64,000 nt of DNA from Micrasema longulum (lineage: Eukaryota > Arthropoda > Insecta > Trichoptera > Brachycentridae): contig JAGVSM010004994.1 of NCBI GenBank assembly GCA_022494885.1, forward strand, positions 124,001-188,000. Direction: 5' to 3'. The translations under genes were made by a program, and so were the position numbers. The notes beneath the pieces were generated by a model. It was not told the origin of the DNA, did no database searches, and was given only the letters and a program-made list of their open reading frames with translations. Positions 39,901 to 46,109 of the stretch are shown here, piece by piece (the stretch's first letter is position 1; each line of letters starts with the position of its first letter).

Positions 39901-42900
39901 GAGACAATTGATTAAAATATGTTCTAAGAGTTAAAATTGTTTAGCAAGGGAAGTTAAACTATGAAAAGAAGAAGAGTCTTCGTAGGAGTCAAAATAAGTA
40001 TAACAACTTTTTGTTACACCCACAAGCAAAAGTTGTTAAAGATTTGAATGGACTGTGAATATCCTTTTTTATTTTATAATTTATTTATTCATTCAAAATT
40101 ACACTCGTTTACATATTCATGAATTTATTGAGGCTTTTTAGGCTGTGCCCGTGTTAAGCCTTAATCATTAACAATTACATGCATTCTTACTTTGAAGTAT
40201 GCCATATATGTATGTAATTTATTTTCTGGCAATAATAACGAATTGATTTTTAATTCAGCGGTCCCCGTGGTGTCGTGGTTAAGACGCTCGACTCATGCAC
40301 GGAAGGTTCTGGGTTCGATTCCCGGTGAGAACACAAAAATTAAATATGATTCTCCTCAAACCCGGGTGTTCTGCGCTGTAATTATTCACCTCTGTAATTG
40401 GTGCTCCTGGCCTTTAGTATTGCTATTTTTTTAAATTAAAAAGTGCTAATTAATACGGTTAAATAGATCCAATTTTTTTTTCTATTGTAATTAAGAATTA
40501 CATCGGTCTCGTAGTGTAGTAATCAGCGCGTTTTCCTACCATGCAAGAGGTTTCTGGTTCGATTCCTGACATGGTTGACATGGAATATTTATTTAAAAAG
40601 GTGTTTTTACACTAGAATATTTCATAGTCCCTGGACTGATCATCTTACCTTCACGTAACAAAATTATCAAGATACACTGTGATTGGTGTACCGTGGCAGT
40701 GCCCTATGCACCATTAGGTGCGGAAAGGGAATGATGATGATGATGAAGAATTACATAATATAAATCTGTAATATTTCCAAAGTTGGAATACGATATGCCG
40801 CGGACCTTGCACACAACATCATATTTTTGTGGCTCGGTCTGTTTTGTTTCCCGATACTAATATTTAGTTTTGCGGGTAGGGTAGTGACGGGAATTCGCTT
40901 CACCAAGGTGAATAAGGTGATCCACCTGCAGATAAGCGAGGGAAGTCTACTACCGCGGGGCAAGATCGACCCGGCCAGTGTTCGCTGGCGCCCCGTGTCC
41001 CCCTTCTCGGTGGGAGACTCCTCCCTGGTGAAGGGGAAGGACTACCACAGTATGTCGTACGAGGAGCGGGCCATCGACCTGGACGACCTCGAGGGGCCGG
41101 AGGGCCACCTGCTGACCGGAGTTCGCCTGCGGAAGGTCGGCAGCCATCTCAACTTCGAGATTCGCACCACGCCATTCAACTTCACTACGGGGAAACTCAT
41201 CTCCCCCAATGAAAAGAGTGTTTGGATAAGCAACGACAATACAGATGCTGCTGCTCATAAACCTAGGTGAGAGAAAAATATTTTATTCATAGAAAAGTAT
41301 TGTTTATCCTATGTTGATCGAATCAGTTAGGTAAAATAGGCTACAGTTTCACAGTAGTAGAAATTGCTGACTTCCTTCTCCTTACCTCATAGTACTAAAA
41401 ATTAATATCAATTCGTCCATCTATCTATATATATATAAATGAATCGCCGTGTTGTCTCGCAAAAACTCGAAAATGGCTTGACAGATTTACGAGCGGTTTT
41501 TTGCAAAATTTTCTAATTCACGTACTCAAGGTTTACAAATAATAACATCTTCAATATATTGAGTAGAAAAAAAGTTAGAAGCATATATGTGTTTTCATCG
41601 ATTTTCCAGGGTTGCATTCGTCTAAAATGCATATTCCAAAAAAATTGGAGAATGCTATTTTTTTGTAAATTAAAAAATTTTGTATTTAACGTTTACAAAC
41701 ATCAATTATTTTCAATAGATACTGAATTGATTCATTTCCTAACAATTTCCTAATTTCTATGTGTTAAAGTATTTTTAATGGATTTTTAGTAATGTTTAAA
41801 AAAAATTAACCGACATTGAGACATTTTTGAAAAACGGATTCTTACACAGAATGCGCCACTACTGGTAAGTAGCATAGAGTTTGACATTTGCAAAAATAAT
41901 TCTTTATTTGAAAAATTATTATTTCATGTTTTGGAATTCAACCACAAACAAGTACCAAGTTACTTATTCTGTAATTAAATCCAATATTTGAATATCAACA
42001 ATTTTAAGTTTTGGAATTCAATCATAAACAAGTACTTAGGTACCTATGCATATCAACAAAAAGTATTTTTCCTTTTATCCGGAAAGTTTTTGCACGCTTT
42101 CACGATACAGTCATTTTTCTTTTATTATTATTAATTTATTTATTGACGGACTTAAACATTCCACTTCAACAATGGTAAACACATATACTTATACTAAATA
42201 CAGATACAAAACGAAATAAAATTAAAGCTAGGATAAAAATAAATAAATTGCTACCTCAAGACAAGATCTTGTCTATCTTAGTTCTTTCTTTTCTTTTGGT
42301 TTCGAATTAAATGTCAAGGTTACGTCGAAACACGGCTGACGATTAAAGAATGACTGAATTCGTTGGGCATAGGTTGAGTGATATAATTTTAGAGGGCTCA
42401 GGGTAAATCGCGCTCTGAATTTTCTTAATTAACACATATTCCTGTATTTTCTCCGTGGATTATGGCACTAGTGATTTTTGCATGATTTTGATTTGAGCGT
42501 GACGAGGCCTCTTAGCCAATCGCATGAGGAGATATACCGAAAAACTAACCCTTATTAGGAAAATATAAATAGCTTTAAAAAGTCAAAAATAAATAACGTG
42601 GGTAATTAATTACGAAAAAAAAATTGTTTTACCATCTAATAGCAGGCAAGCTAACGTTCGGGCAGGACGTCTGTCGGTTCCGCTTGTTATAAATAAAAAT
42701 GGTTATGCCGGAAAAAATAGTCTGTAAGTTTTTGTTGTATACAAATACAAATATTGGGCTTCCTTTTTCGGGATCAATCAGACTCGATTGTCTTTCCCCG
42801 CCCTGCCGATTTTTTCCCTCATCATTTTAAGCATTGTATTAAATCAGTCATAATCTTTTTTTTCAGAACTCTGGTGACCTTGTTCAAACCGGATATCCCG

Positions 42901-43224
42901 ACAGAGAATAAAGGAGGCTCCATTCCGGATTCCAAGACAGATCAATACGTCGAATTCACTAACAGCGACCTTGATGCTGACGCCGCTCAGACCACGGTCC
43001 CGTATTTGGACGCCCAGCCCGCCCAGCCTCTCCTGCCCGTGCCCCTGTCGGGGGCCGGATTGTACCACAAGGGGAGGAGAAACTACGGAGGATTCGTAGC
43101 CCCCAAAGTCTTCACTTACGACATCTCTCGCCACATGGATCTCGAGTTCCCGGACGAGACGGATGCTTCCAACACAATTGATAATATACCAGAAGTGCTG
43201 GACATAGATCACATGATCAATTAG
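3625..43224 (+). CDS. Secreted cysteine-containing protein, DUF4803-like, alternatively spliced gene
   Basis: This is a complete multi-exon gene. The exons read from the sequence are 3625-3926, 4878-5136, [or 19330-19837], 26406-26547, 26736-26873, 31109-31326, 32465-32557, [33824-33945 or 35545-35672], 40880-41266 and 42867-43224. All borders are GT/AG and the phases agree throughout. The product is about 672 aa with the 3625 start and the first cassette. It begins with a hydrophobic signal peptide, has a seven-cysteine segment (Cys 307, 311, 322, 328, 334, 341, 351), then a C-x2-C-x-C-x-C cassette, and ends in a beta-rich region with the motif VVTGIRF. There is no transmembrane segment after the signal, so it is probably secreted. 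From memory the C-terminal half matches the insect-specific DUF4803 family, whose function is unknown; this was not checked against Pfam. The introns hold about 35 kb of mobile-element debris. Confidence 0.8.
4490..4800 (+). repeat. ~300-bp interspersed repeat, inverted relative to 16210-16530
   Basis: It shares blocks ACTCCGTATGGATCCG, AGTGGCTATTTCAATG-like and TTGGCCTATAATTTTGGTTT with the reverse complement of 16210-16530. It ends 78 bp before exon 4878-5136. The family was not recognised. Confidence 0.55.
4878..5136 (+). CDS. Gene 1, second exon of module A
   Basis: The acceptor is tttgtag at 4871-4877 and the donor TTGAAG|gtaaga at 5136/5137, ending in phase 0. The exon encodes a helical, leucine-rich segment (LELRLHELADLTARVSS, then LLERIHVLVAPDPSA). 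Its last 45 residues are recognisably related to the end of the alternative exon at 19330-19837, which also ends in phase 0. Confidence 0.82.
5401..5650 (+). repeat. tRNA-derived SINE, family 1
   Basis: A-box-like TATAGTGGTCAGCG and B-box-like GGTTCAATTCCCGAC are followed by a body with CCCTGGACTGG and a tail with TGCACCATTAGGTGCGGAAA then GATGATGA. Close copies lie at 40502-40745 and 44330-44585. Confidence 0.75.
6752..9205 (-). mobile_element. Unclassified DNA transposon, copy 1 (inverted, 5' deleted)
   Basis: It is homologous, on the opposite strand, to 22110-24360. It contains GTGGGCAAAATTGTCA at about 8698 and 9075, related copies near 6826 and 9095, and a decayed remnant of the acidic ORF better kept in copy 2 (minus strand, about 8265-8128 and 7663-7600). 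An RTE-like LINE is inserted at 7664-8118. It ends near GACGGTACCTA at 9114-9124, but similarity to copy 2 runs on about 80 bp further. Confidence 0.6.
7664..8118 (-). mobile_element. RTE-like LINE insertion with a 9-bp target-site duplication
   Basis: The minus strand encodes VATYGLETASITQESSQKLK, GIRNEEIRRRTGVVDI, LKWQWAGHLARQNDGRW and GRPQKRWVDDIASIAGKTW, the end of an RTE-type ORF. It is flanked by CGCCTTCTT at 7655-7663 and 8119-8127. Copy 2 of the host transposon is uninterrupted here, which confirms the insertion point. Confidence 0.85.
9206..10430. other. Gene 1 intron, no gene recognised
   Basis: This is AT-rich intronic sequence with a short GGTGGCC tandem (about 9796-9814). Short ORFs on both strands show no recognisable protein. 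Confidence 0.5.
10440..12005 (-). mobile_element. CR1/Jockey-like LINE relic
   Basis: The minus strand gives RT pieces: VLIEEQHGFRTAKSTTTNLL (11872-11615), a GVSQGAHLAPLLF-like segment near 11560-11500, and a C-terminal RRFNSDLICMFQILNSLFD near 10900. Several stops and frameshifts interrupt it. The 3' end is the TATTTATT run at 10440, read as an AAATA tail. Confidence 0.75.
12006..13490. other. Gene 1 intron with one foldback fragment
   Basis: There is no gene. Bases 12785-12890 resemble an arm of the foldback family (TTCACAAAAATCAGCAGAT and AGTGAATGT). The rest is AT-rich with no recognised content. Confidence 0.45.
13495..13580 (-). repeat. tRNA-like SINE, family 2, head only
   Basis: The reverse strand reads GACTGGTGTCGCGGACTCAT then a B-box-like GAGGCTCGAAACCCGCTC, the same family as the copies at 29158, 50205 and 55018. 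Confidence 0.55.
13581..14460. other. Gene 1 intron, no gene recognised
   Basis: The segment is GC-richer up to about 13860 and AT-rich after. Bases 14040-14110 resemble a piece (GTTATCTCCACTCGATTTCC) also present near 15808, so it is repeat debris. Confidence 0.4.
14465..14960 (-). mobile_element. RTE-like LINE fragment, frameshifted
   Basis: Two minus-strand frames join as one ORF end: YGCETWCLSERDKPRLEAF, RTRWIGHVTRQEGLLHVI, then in another frame NGRPRREYLEDLLEDVR and REEWRRRMNVIAASQS. The frame break is near 14610-14670. Confidence 0.75.
15555..15935 (-). repeat. SINE-1-related composite, reverse orientation
   Basis: The tail-like CATCATTTCCCCTTCCGCAC is at 15569. A B-box-like AATCGAACCGAGGACC and an A-box-like region occur near 15750-15790, reading on the minus strand. 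An ORF overlapping it is not a gene. Confidence 0.5.
16095..16150 (+). repeat. Foldback-family terminus fragment
   Basis: It carries ACAATGTTTTGAGTTTGTCC and GTAGACAAGGATTGG, matching the termini at 21270-21320, 29636-29690 and 30000-30370. Confidence 0.5.
16210..16530 (-). repeat. ~300-bp interspersed repeat, inverse of 4490-4800
   Basis: It contains AAACCAAAATTATAGGCCAA and GGATCCATACGGAGT, the reverse complement of the copy next to gene 1 exon 4878. Confidence 0.55.
16570..17880 (-). mobile_element. CR1/Jockey-like LINE, 3' half
   Basis: A 237-aa minus-strand ORF (17632-16919) encodes MKARDLGVLMDDKLLFRDHI, LKLLYYTYVRSQLEFASLVW and NQIENIQKKFIRSLEYRFG. Upstream remnants (17880-17700) resemble the RT GVPQGS region. 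The 3' UTR runs to about 16575, ending in a TTTTATTT run. Confidence 0.82.
17881..18780. other. Gene 1 intron with a perfect 20-bp hairpin
   Basis: There is no gene. A perfect stem lies at 18451-18470 and 18477-18496 (AGATTCTTGGTATTTTCAAA and its inverse) with a 6-nt loop. Bases 18003-18070 faintly resemble SINE family 2. Confidence 0.5.
18780..19329 (+). promoter_or_regulatory. Possible promoter/5' UTR B of gene 1
   Basis: This is a GC-rich island of about 550 bp in an AT-rich intron, ending at ATG 19330. Arthropod initiator matches TCAGT occur at 19007-19011 and 19020-19024. No TATA box is evident. It would serve the alternative first exon B. Confidence 0.35.
19330..19837 (+). CDS. Gene 1, alternative first coding exon B, with a one-base frame break
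   Basis: The ATG at 19330 starts a second signal peptide (a WAVWGALWAVWG stretch ending near AHAARA). The protein runs in one frame to about 19550 and then continues in the next frame (VEAAFPHARAAE ... MERMHRLVAHSNLFS) to a donor TAATCAG|gtccta at 19837/19838. That end is phase 0, as in module A, so it can join the exon at 26406. The frames switch in the GC dinucleotide run at 19549-19556, where one surplus base explains the break. The cause could be an assembly error in very GC-rich DNA or a real mutation. The C-terminal half is homologous to the 4878-5136 exon. This could be an alternative promoter and first exon of gene 1, or the start of a separate paralogue that lost its 3' exons. Confidence 0.7.
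19838..20845. other. Gene 1 intron, no gene recognised
   Basis: There is a short CGACG-type tandem at about 20125-20160. A tRNA-like fragment reading GGGGATTGAACCTCGG lies near 20432 (minus strand). Otherwise it is AT-rich and unexplained. Confidence 0.4.
20848..21330. mobile_element. Foldback element with ~130-bp inverted arms
   Basis: The left arm (about 20848-20980) and right arm (about 21117-21255) are near-perfect inverses: CATCTACAGGGCTTATGACC ... GTGTAACATTCACCATTCT against AGAATGGTGAATGTTACACA ... GGTCATAAGCCCTGTAGATG. The centre includes GAAGTTAAAGAGCTGAAACC. The family recurs at 29.4-30.4, 32.1, 33.4, 34.1 and 54.6 kb. Confidence 0.8.
22110..25217 (+). mobile_element. Unclassified DNA transposon, copy 2
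   Basis: The ends near GGTACCGTCAAACGTGACAA (22190) and, inverted at 25215, GGTACCGCGAAACCGTCCAA match in about 21 of 28 bases. The interior has many copies of a TGACAATTTTGCCCA-like motif (22202, 22543, 24287, 24437, 24466 and weaker ones). A + frame at about 23300-23537 encodes an acidic peptide (DEYEQRASESSAEENEK, ending NTVDTQNDKYYVG), perhaps a transposase C-terminus. A LINE 3' end is inserted at about 22865-23285. Superfamily not recognised. Confidence 0.6.
22865..23285 (+). mobile_element. CR1/Jockey-like LINE 3' end inside transposon copy 2
   Basis: It encodes LSINVPSKVLRNNPLLHIPL and ends LKDVRRLLSK, a usual LINE ORF2 end, then a short UTR and an AAATA tail. Copy 1 of the host transposon lacks it. 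Confidence 0.7.
25218..26405. other. Gene 1 intron, LINE tail only
   Basis: No gene. A minus-strand LINE 3' tail (TTTATTCATTATTTATTTAA) lies near 26045. It is otherwise AT-rich. Confidence 0.4.
26406..26547 (+). CDS. Gene 1, first common exon
   Basis: The acceptor is gttgacag at 26405 and the donor GGCAAAG|gttcgt. It enters in phase 0 and leaves in phase 1. It encodes a stretch including LLYNMYNTIALTEIKGYTMM. Both alternative 5' modules end in phase 0 and fit here. Confidence 0.85.
26736..26873 (+). CDS. Gene 1, second common exon
   Basis: The acceptor is cgtttcag and the donor GAGGAAG|gtaata, phase 1 to phase 1. It encodes FTRESSLMRERFHERSAMAL and ends REIWRCDPQYHEEG. The intron before it is only 188 bp. 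Confidence 0.85.
26874..27589. other. Gene 1 intron, repeat debris
   Basis: A GC-richer block at 27116-27260 (GGTGCGGCGGTGGATTGAGG) looks like a retroelement fragment, but I could not place it. The rest is AT-rich. Confidence 0.35.
27590..27965 (-). mobile_element. RTE-like LINE C-terminal fragment, family with RPRKTWHDQ motif
   Basis: The minus strand encodes GCRNRGRPRKTWHDQIQQIL and NHRRACMRRCMNVEEARSVC. The tail on that strand is a TTG repeat. A related copy in the opposite orientation lies at 44815-45105. Confidence 0.78.
27966..29155. other. Gene 1 intron, no gene recognised
   Basis: AT-rich; no protein-like reading frame recognised. Confidence 0.4.
29158..29345 (+). repeat. tRNA-like SINE, family 2
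   Basis: A GTGGCTATTGTCTCGGACTC head and a B-box-like GTGGTTCGAATCCCACTC are followed by a tail with TTCCTAATAGTGAGTTATAA and AATATTTGGG. Same family as 50205 and 55018. Confidence 0.65.
29400..30380. mobile_element. Foldback-family cluster, two nested copies
   Basis: The arm at 29400-29590 is inverse to 29758-29905; the terminus at 29636-29740 is inverse to 29925-30035. A further partial copy occupies 30110-30375. Shared blocks include GACCTGTCATTGGCTGGTTT, CACTTTACACACTGTGTAAC and GAGTATGTCCAAATGCTTGC. It sits in the intron before the seven-cysteine exon. Confidence 0.75.
30381..31108. other. Gene 1 intron, no gene recognised
   Basis: A GC-richer piece (30600-30660) with a CAG acceptor-like start could be mistaken for an exon, but it does not fit the phases required between 26873 and 31109. 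Confidence 0.4.
31109..31326 (+). CDS. Gene 1, seven-cysteine exon
   Basis: The acceptor is cgttccag and the donor CCCGCT|gtaagt, phase 1 to phase 0. It carries seven cysteines in about 45 residues (CRENCAYYSY ... GCFKDQFCSR ... PPCKGKILNC ... WIC). Together with the signal peptide, this suggests an extracellular disulphide-bonded domain. Confidence 0.88.
31327..32464. other. Gene 1 intron with LINE tail and foldback fragment
   Basis: Bases 31920-32110 look like a minus-strand LINE 3' UTR. Bases 32140-32300 are a foldback arm (GGTGAATGTTACACAGGGTG, CCCTGTAAATGCTTGGACTT). Confidence 0.5.
32465..32557 (+). CDS. Gene 1, 31-codon exon upstream of the alternative pair
   Basis: The acceptor is attttccag and the donor TCTAAG|gtaata, exactly 31 codons in phase 0. 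It encodes RRYEWIEYENKRILGRRGSC. It precedes the two duplicated cassettes and joins either of them in frame. Confidence 0.83.
33040..33420 (+). mobile_element. mariner (DD34D-type) transposase relic
   Basis: Decayed + frames give FGDEAPSRATMIRRFSEFNR, then KMFKKLNRGASKDVYKIMTG and DESWIYAYEPE followed by a stop. These are pieces of the N-terminal domain and the catalytic GDESWI block of mariner transposases. It is internally deleted and nonfunctional. Confidence 0.75.
33421..33535 (+). repeat. Foldback-family arm
   Basis: It carries TTGCAACAGAGAGGGAAAAC, GGCATTTACAGGGCTTATGA and GGCTGGTTTAAGTGGCCACT. A single arm; no inverse partner nearby. Confidence 0.65.
33580..33695 (+). repeat. SINE-1 3' half
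   Basis: CCCTGGACTGGCACCTGGAG is followed by CAGTGCCCCCAGGTGCGGAT, the body and tail of SINE-1 without the tRNA-like head. It ends about 130 bp before cassette exon a. Confidence 0.6.
33824..33945 (+). CDS. Gene 1, alternative cassette exon 'a'
   Basis: The acceptor is ggtacag and the donor AACAA|gtcagt; length 122 nt, phase 0 to phase 2. It encodes VDSWWRWLFWHCSYCLCLCD followed by QEGPASHRHFSLREVLADQN. It is a duplicate of the exon at 35545: the first 18 nt are identical, the cysteine core is the same, and only the flanking residues differ. Confidence 0.85.
34135..34360 (+). repeat. Foldback-family arm between the two cassette exons
   Basis: It carries ACAACAGAGATGGAGAGCAT, TTAAGTGGCCACTTCACACT and GTTAAAGAGCTGAAACCTTT. 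It is one of several copies around the alternative exons. Confidence 0.6.
34361..35544. other. Intron between cassette exons, no gene recognised
   Basis: AT-rich with no third copy of the cassette that I can see and no mobile element recognised. Confidence 0.45.
35545..35672 (+). CDS. Gene 1, alternative cassette exon 'b'
   Basis: The acceptor is gtgacag and the donor AACAA|gtcagt; length 128 nt, phase 0 to phase 2. It encodes VDSWWRLDLYHCSYCLCLCD followed by DPSAASHRTFSMRPAEADSA. It has the same phases and cysteines as the 33824 cassette. Including both would shift the downstream frame, so only one can be used per productive mRNA. Confidence 0.85.
36594..37230. mobile_element. TA-flanked element with terminal inverted repeats, pogo/Tc1-like
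   Basis: The left end CAGGTAAACGTCGTTTTGCG and the inverse of the right end, CAGGTTACCGTTGTTTTACG, match in about 16 of 20, with weaker similarity inward. TA flanks both sides (36592-36593, 37231-37232). A short MILQERKKQSKQMKLD frame inside could be a transposase remnant. It is non-autonomous. Confidence 0.55.
37916..39152 (+). mobile_element. Helitron-like element, non-autonomous, copy 1
   Basis: The 5' end TCTTTATATATATATATTTC with GTACGTGTGATGTCACT and the 3' end CGTCTGTCGAGTCCGCTAGT (terminal CTAGT) fit insect Helitrons. The neighbouring bases are A on both sides. The interior shares TTTTGGAATTCAA(C/T)CATAAAC and CAAGCCAACGTTCGGACAG blocks with copy 2. An ORF at 37832-38239 is not a gene. 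Confidence 0.65.
39153..39655 (+). mobile_element. CR1-like LINE 3' UTR and tail
   Basis: It ends with GTAAATGCCTTTTGGGCGTT then AATAAACAAAATAAATAAAT, the same tail signature as at 850-895 and 1150-1195. No coding part is recognisable. Confidence 0.45.
40258..40425 (+). repeat. tRNA-derived SINE, family 3
   Basis: An A-box-like GTGTCGTGGTTAAGACGC and a B-box-like GGGTTCGATTCCCGGTGAG head a body with AACCCGGGTGTTCTGCGCTG. It differs from families 1 and 2. It could be mistaken for a tRNA gene, but the stems do not close. Confidence 0.6.
40502..40745 (+). repeat. tRNA-derived SINE, family 1
   Basis: GTGTAGTAATCAGCGCG and GGTTCGATTCCTGACATGG lead the body; the tail is TGCACCATTAGGTGCGGAAA then GATGATGATGATGA. 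It lies 135 bp before exon 40880. Confidence 0.75.
40880..41266 (+). CDS. Gene 1, penultimate coding exon
   Basis: The acceptor is gcgggtag at 40879; its first base completes the codon begun by either cassette. The donor is ACCTAG|gtgaga, phase 2. It encodes a likely beta-rich domain: VVTGIRFTKVNKVIHLQISE ... EGHLLTGVRLRKVGSHLNFE. An in-frame acceptor 12 nt upstream (tatttag) is possible, but the GTAG site gives a better start to the conserved block. The exon lies between two Helitron-like copies. Confidence 0.85.
41424..42687 (+). mobile_element. Helitron-like element, non-autonomous, copy 2
   Basis: It starts TCTATATATATATAAATGAA after an A and ends CGTCTGTCGGTTCCGCTTGT before a T, where the usual CTAGT has become CTTGT. 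Internal blocks match copy 1. A minus-strand LINE tail (TTATTGACGGACTTAAACA) near 42140 is nested in it. It lies in the last intron of gene 1. Confidence 0.65.
42867..43224 (+). CDS. Gene 1, last coding exon
   Basis: The acceptor is ttttttcag, completing the AG/A codon, and the stop is TAG at 43222-43224. It encodes TLVTLFKPDIPTE, an acidic and proline-containing tail with NYGGFVAPKVFTYDISRHMD, and ends LDIDHMIN. Translation downstream is stopped in all frames and the sequence becomes AT-rich UTR. Confidence 0.88.
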
Positions 43225-44040
43225 ATAAATGTTACTTTCAAATTGTGTATGGCGTTTATTCAAAATTTCAATACAAAACAAAAGACAATTTGTGAAAGGT
43301 TATTTGATGTTAGTTGTATCTCCCCTTTCTTTACTTAAAATTATTTTTTATACCAATACTCGTAAATTACAGAGAGCGGAGTATTGGATATGATGTTACC
43401 TAGTAAAGTTGTCCGAAAGTATATGGATACGGTACTGTGATAATATTATTTCTTCGAAAAAATTTGCTCAGTACAATATTTTGTATGTTTTTATCATGCA
43501 ATATTATTGTAAATAGTCACAAAGCCAACTATGTAGAGTTTGATAGTTATTTAGAACATGGTACGAGATTGAATAAGGATGCTTCGAATTATTAAAATTG
43601 AATGGTTTTAACCATTACTTCTTTAAATAATTTTATATGATTTTAATGAAACATAGCTTTTCAGATAAATATAAATTAATCACTATGTACGATTATTAGT
43701 AATGTTAAAATATTGTATATTAAAATTAATCAATAAAAAACATTTTGATATCTGCAAACGTTTTTCTTTATAATTTTACACCCAATTGTAGTATTCTTAA
43801 TTATAGCCTCGGGTATGTAAATATATTACTGCAAAAAACTTTTTCTGTTAATAATATTTATAGTTCATCATTTAATATTATAATTTTAAAAGGCATAAAG
43901 TAAGTATTTAACTGATCTAATTATTATAACATTTTATGAGAAACCAAAATTAGTTATACTCTTATTTAATACCAATTTAAGTATTTTATATACTGTACCA
44001 CATTCTTGTACATCAATAAATAAATGAAGAAAAAAATCCA
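43225..44040 (+). other. Gene 1 3' untranslated region, inferred
   Basis: This is AT-rich sequence after the stop codon. Polyadenylation signals AATAAA are visible at 43732-43737 and 44015-44020, the second followed within 15 bases by an A-rich stretch. Which one is used cannot be told from the sequence. Confidence 0.5.
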
Positions 44041-44329
44041 GTCATATTTTATTTCCAATTCCTTATCAATAATTAACATGTAATTCTACCAACTAACTGC
44101 ATTCAGAATATACCAAATGATATATACATATTATCGTCTGTCGAAATAAAAAATACTACAATGATTTTTCATTTCGAAGTATACATAAATGTAAATTGTT
44201 CTTCATTTTATGATAAAGACATTCATTGGGTATTTATATATCAACAAAAACAAGAAATATAATTAAATTTGGTAAGGTATCCAAAATTAAACACTTTTAT
44301 TAGATTTAATTCTACTTTTATTATTTGTC
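44041..44329. other. Intergenic, no feature recognised
   Basis: AT-rich sequence between the gene 1 polyadenylation region and a SINE. Confidence 0.4.
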
Positions 44330-44585
44330 AGCCTCGTGGTGTAGTGGTCAGTGCGTTTGTCTACCATGCGAGAGGTCCCTGGTTTGATTCCCGACATGGT
44401 TGACATGAAATATTTATTTTAAAAGGTGTTATAGCACCAGAATATTTCGTAGTCCCTGGACTGGTACCTGAAACGTAAGACTGATCACCTTACCTTCATG
44501 TAACAAAAATGATCAAGATACACTGCGATTGGCGTACCATTGTAGTGCCCTATGCACCATTAGGTGTGGAAAGGGAATGATGATT
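44330..44585 (+). repeat. tRNA-derived SINE, family 1
   Basis: GTGTAGTGGTCAGTGCG and GGTTTGATTCCCGACATGG head it. The body has CCCTGGACTGGTACCTGAAA and the tail is TGCACCATTAGGTGTGGAAA then GATGATTA. Confidence 0.75.
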
Positions 44586-44814
44586 ATTTATTATTTTTTT
44601 AATATATGTGACACGTTTCGTCTTGTTAGGACATAATCAAACTAGTTTGTCACATATATTTATAATAAAATAAAAGTAGAATTGAATCCCATAAAAATGT
44701 TTTGTTTTGGATACCTTACCAAATTTTATTATGGAATTCTACCAATTATCTGCATACACAATGAATAAAAAAAACTAACATAATTGTTTTCAAACTTTCT
44801 TTTTTCTCACATTT

Positions 44815-45105
44815 ACAATTTTTGTCCCTTACAACATTTATGATTTACGAGATTTATGATGCGAATGTGTCTGGTTGTAGAAGTCGAGGAAGGGCGAGAA
44901 AGACATGGCATGATCAAGTACAACAAATTCTTGAAAGTGGTCATGTGAAAAGTCGGAATAATCGACGTGCGTGCATGAGAAGATGTATGAATGTGAAGGA
45001 AGCAAAGGAAGTGTGCCAGGACAGAGTGGTGTGGCGTTCTATCCTCTCTGCCTACCCCTCTGGGGAAATGGCGTGATGGTTAGTTAGTTAGTTAGTTAGT
45101 TACAA
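44815..45105 (+). mobile_element. RTE-like LINE C-terminal fragment (RKTWHDQ family)
   Basis: It encodes GCRSRGRARKTWHDQVQQIL, RRACMRRCMNVKEAKEVCQD and WRSILSAYPSGEMA with a stop at 45074-45076, then a GTTA repeat tail (45078-45100). It is 5'-truncated. Sister copy at 27590-27965. Confidence 0.8.
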
Positions 45106-45152
45106 CATTTTAAATTTCCGTCGATGTTATAGACTTACTTGTGTACTGTGTA

Positions 45153-45623
45153 CAGTGGTGGGATCCAGCCGGTTCGCACTGGTTCGCGATTTTCCGAGTT
45201 AGCCGAACCGGTCCTCTACCCTTTGTTGTCACGCAATATTCCCATTGAGATCGTGTGTCAGAGCACGCTCGGTTTACTCGGTCTACCGTGTTGTAAAAAT
45301 ATTTGAACCTCTCTAAGCGAAAAAATTAGTGGAAAACTTCATCAGTTAAGCAATTGCCCTTAGTAAAAGAATATAGTGAAAATGTACGCTTCAAAAAATT
45401 TACAAGTAAATAATGTTTTCCTTTTCGTAACTTGCCTGGTCCCCGCAGGGCCAGAATGAGACAGAAAAATTGAATACATTAAAAAAATGTGATAGAAAAT
45501 CTAGTGGTTAGGAAATGCAGTTGCTGTGTACGTTTAAATCTTTATATGTGCAGAATAAAAAACTTTTTTTTGGGAGGGGGAGTGGGGGTAGAAGATGGCG
45601 AACCGGTTCTTGATCACACCGTG
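45153..45623. mobile_element. hAT-like non-autonomous element
   Basis: The left end CAGTGGTGGGATCCAGCCGG and the inverse of the right end (CACGGTGTGATCAAGAACCG) are imperfect inverted repeats, both running into CCGGTTCGC. No clean 8-bp duplication is visible, so the right border is uncertain. Confidence 0.45.
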
Positions 45624-46109
45624 TACATAGGCAAAATAATTTTTTAAAAAATATATGGGCGCCATTGTACCTATAAAATATATGAAACCCTTTTAAACAA
45701 AATATTCAAAGACGAAATGATATTATGATCGAGTATCATAATATTATAATATGCAAAATATTTTGTTCCATATTATCATATTATTTCAGATTTATTATGT
45801 TGGCAGTAAGGCAATCATAGAATTTTTTGATGATTTAAAATTGCGAAAAGATTGTTGGCTAACTTCTCTTCCAGCAGTTCTCATTGGTCATAATATATAT
45901 TTTATCTATGTCATTGGTTAAAAAGATAGATGTGAAGTTAGCTAGAGATTTGTTTTGTTAGCGCTCTCATAACGAATTTGTAATGAAATAATTCGCATTA
46001 CCATCGCGAAATCATAATGAAATATGAAAAACATTAGCACATGCTATTTTACTTGCTAAACTTAATGAAATGCTGAAAGTAATAAATTTTAACCAGAACT
46101 ATTCTGAAC
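45624..46109. other. Intergenic, no gene recognised
   Basis: AT-rich; no coding or repeat signature recognised. Confidence 0.4.

Noticed and set aside
40258..40340. Possible tRNA gene
   Set aside because: A- and B-box-like motifs are present but the cloverleaf stems do not close and a SINE body follows.
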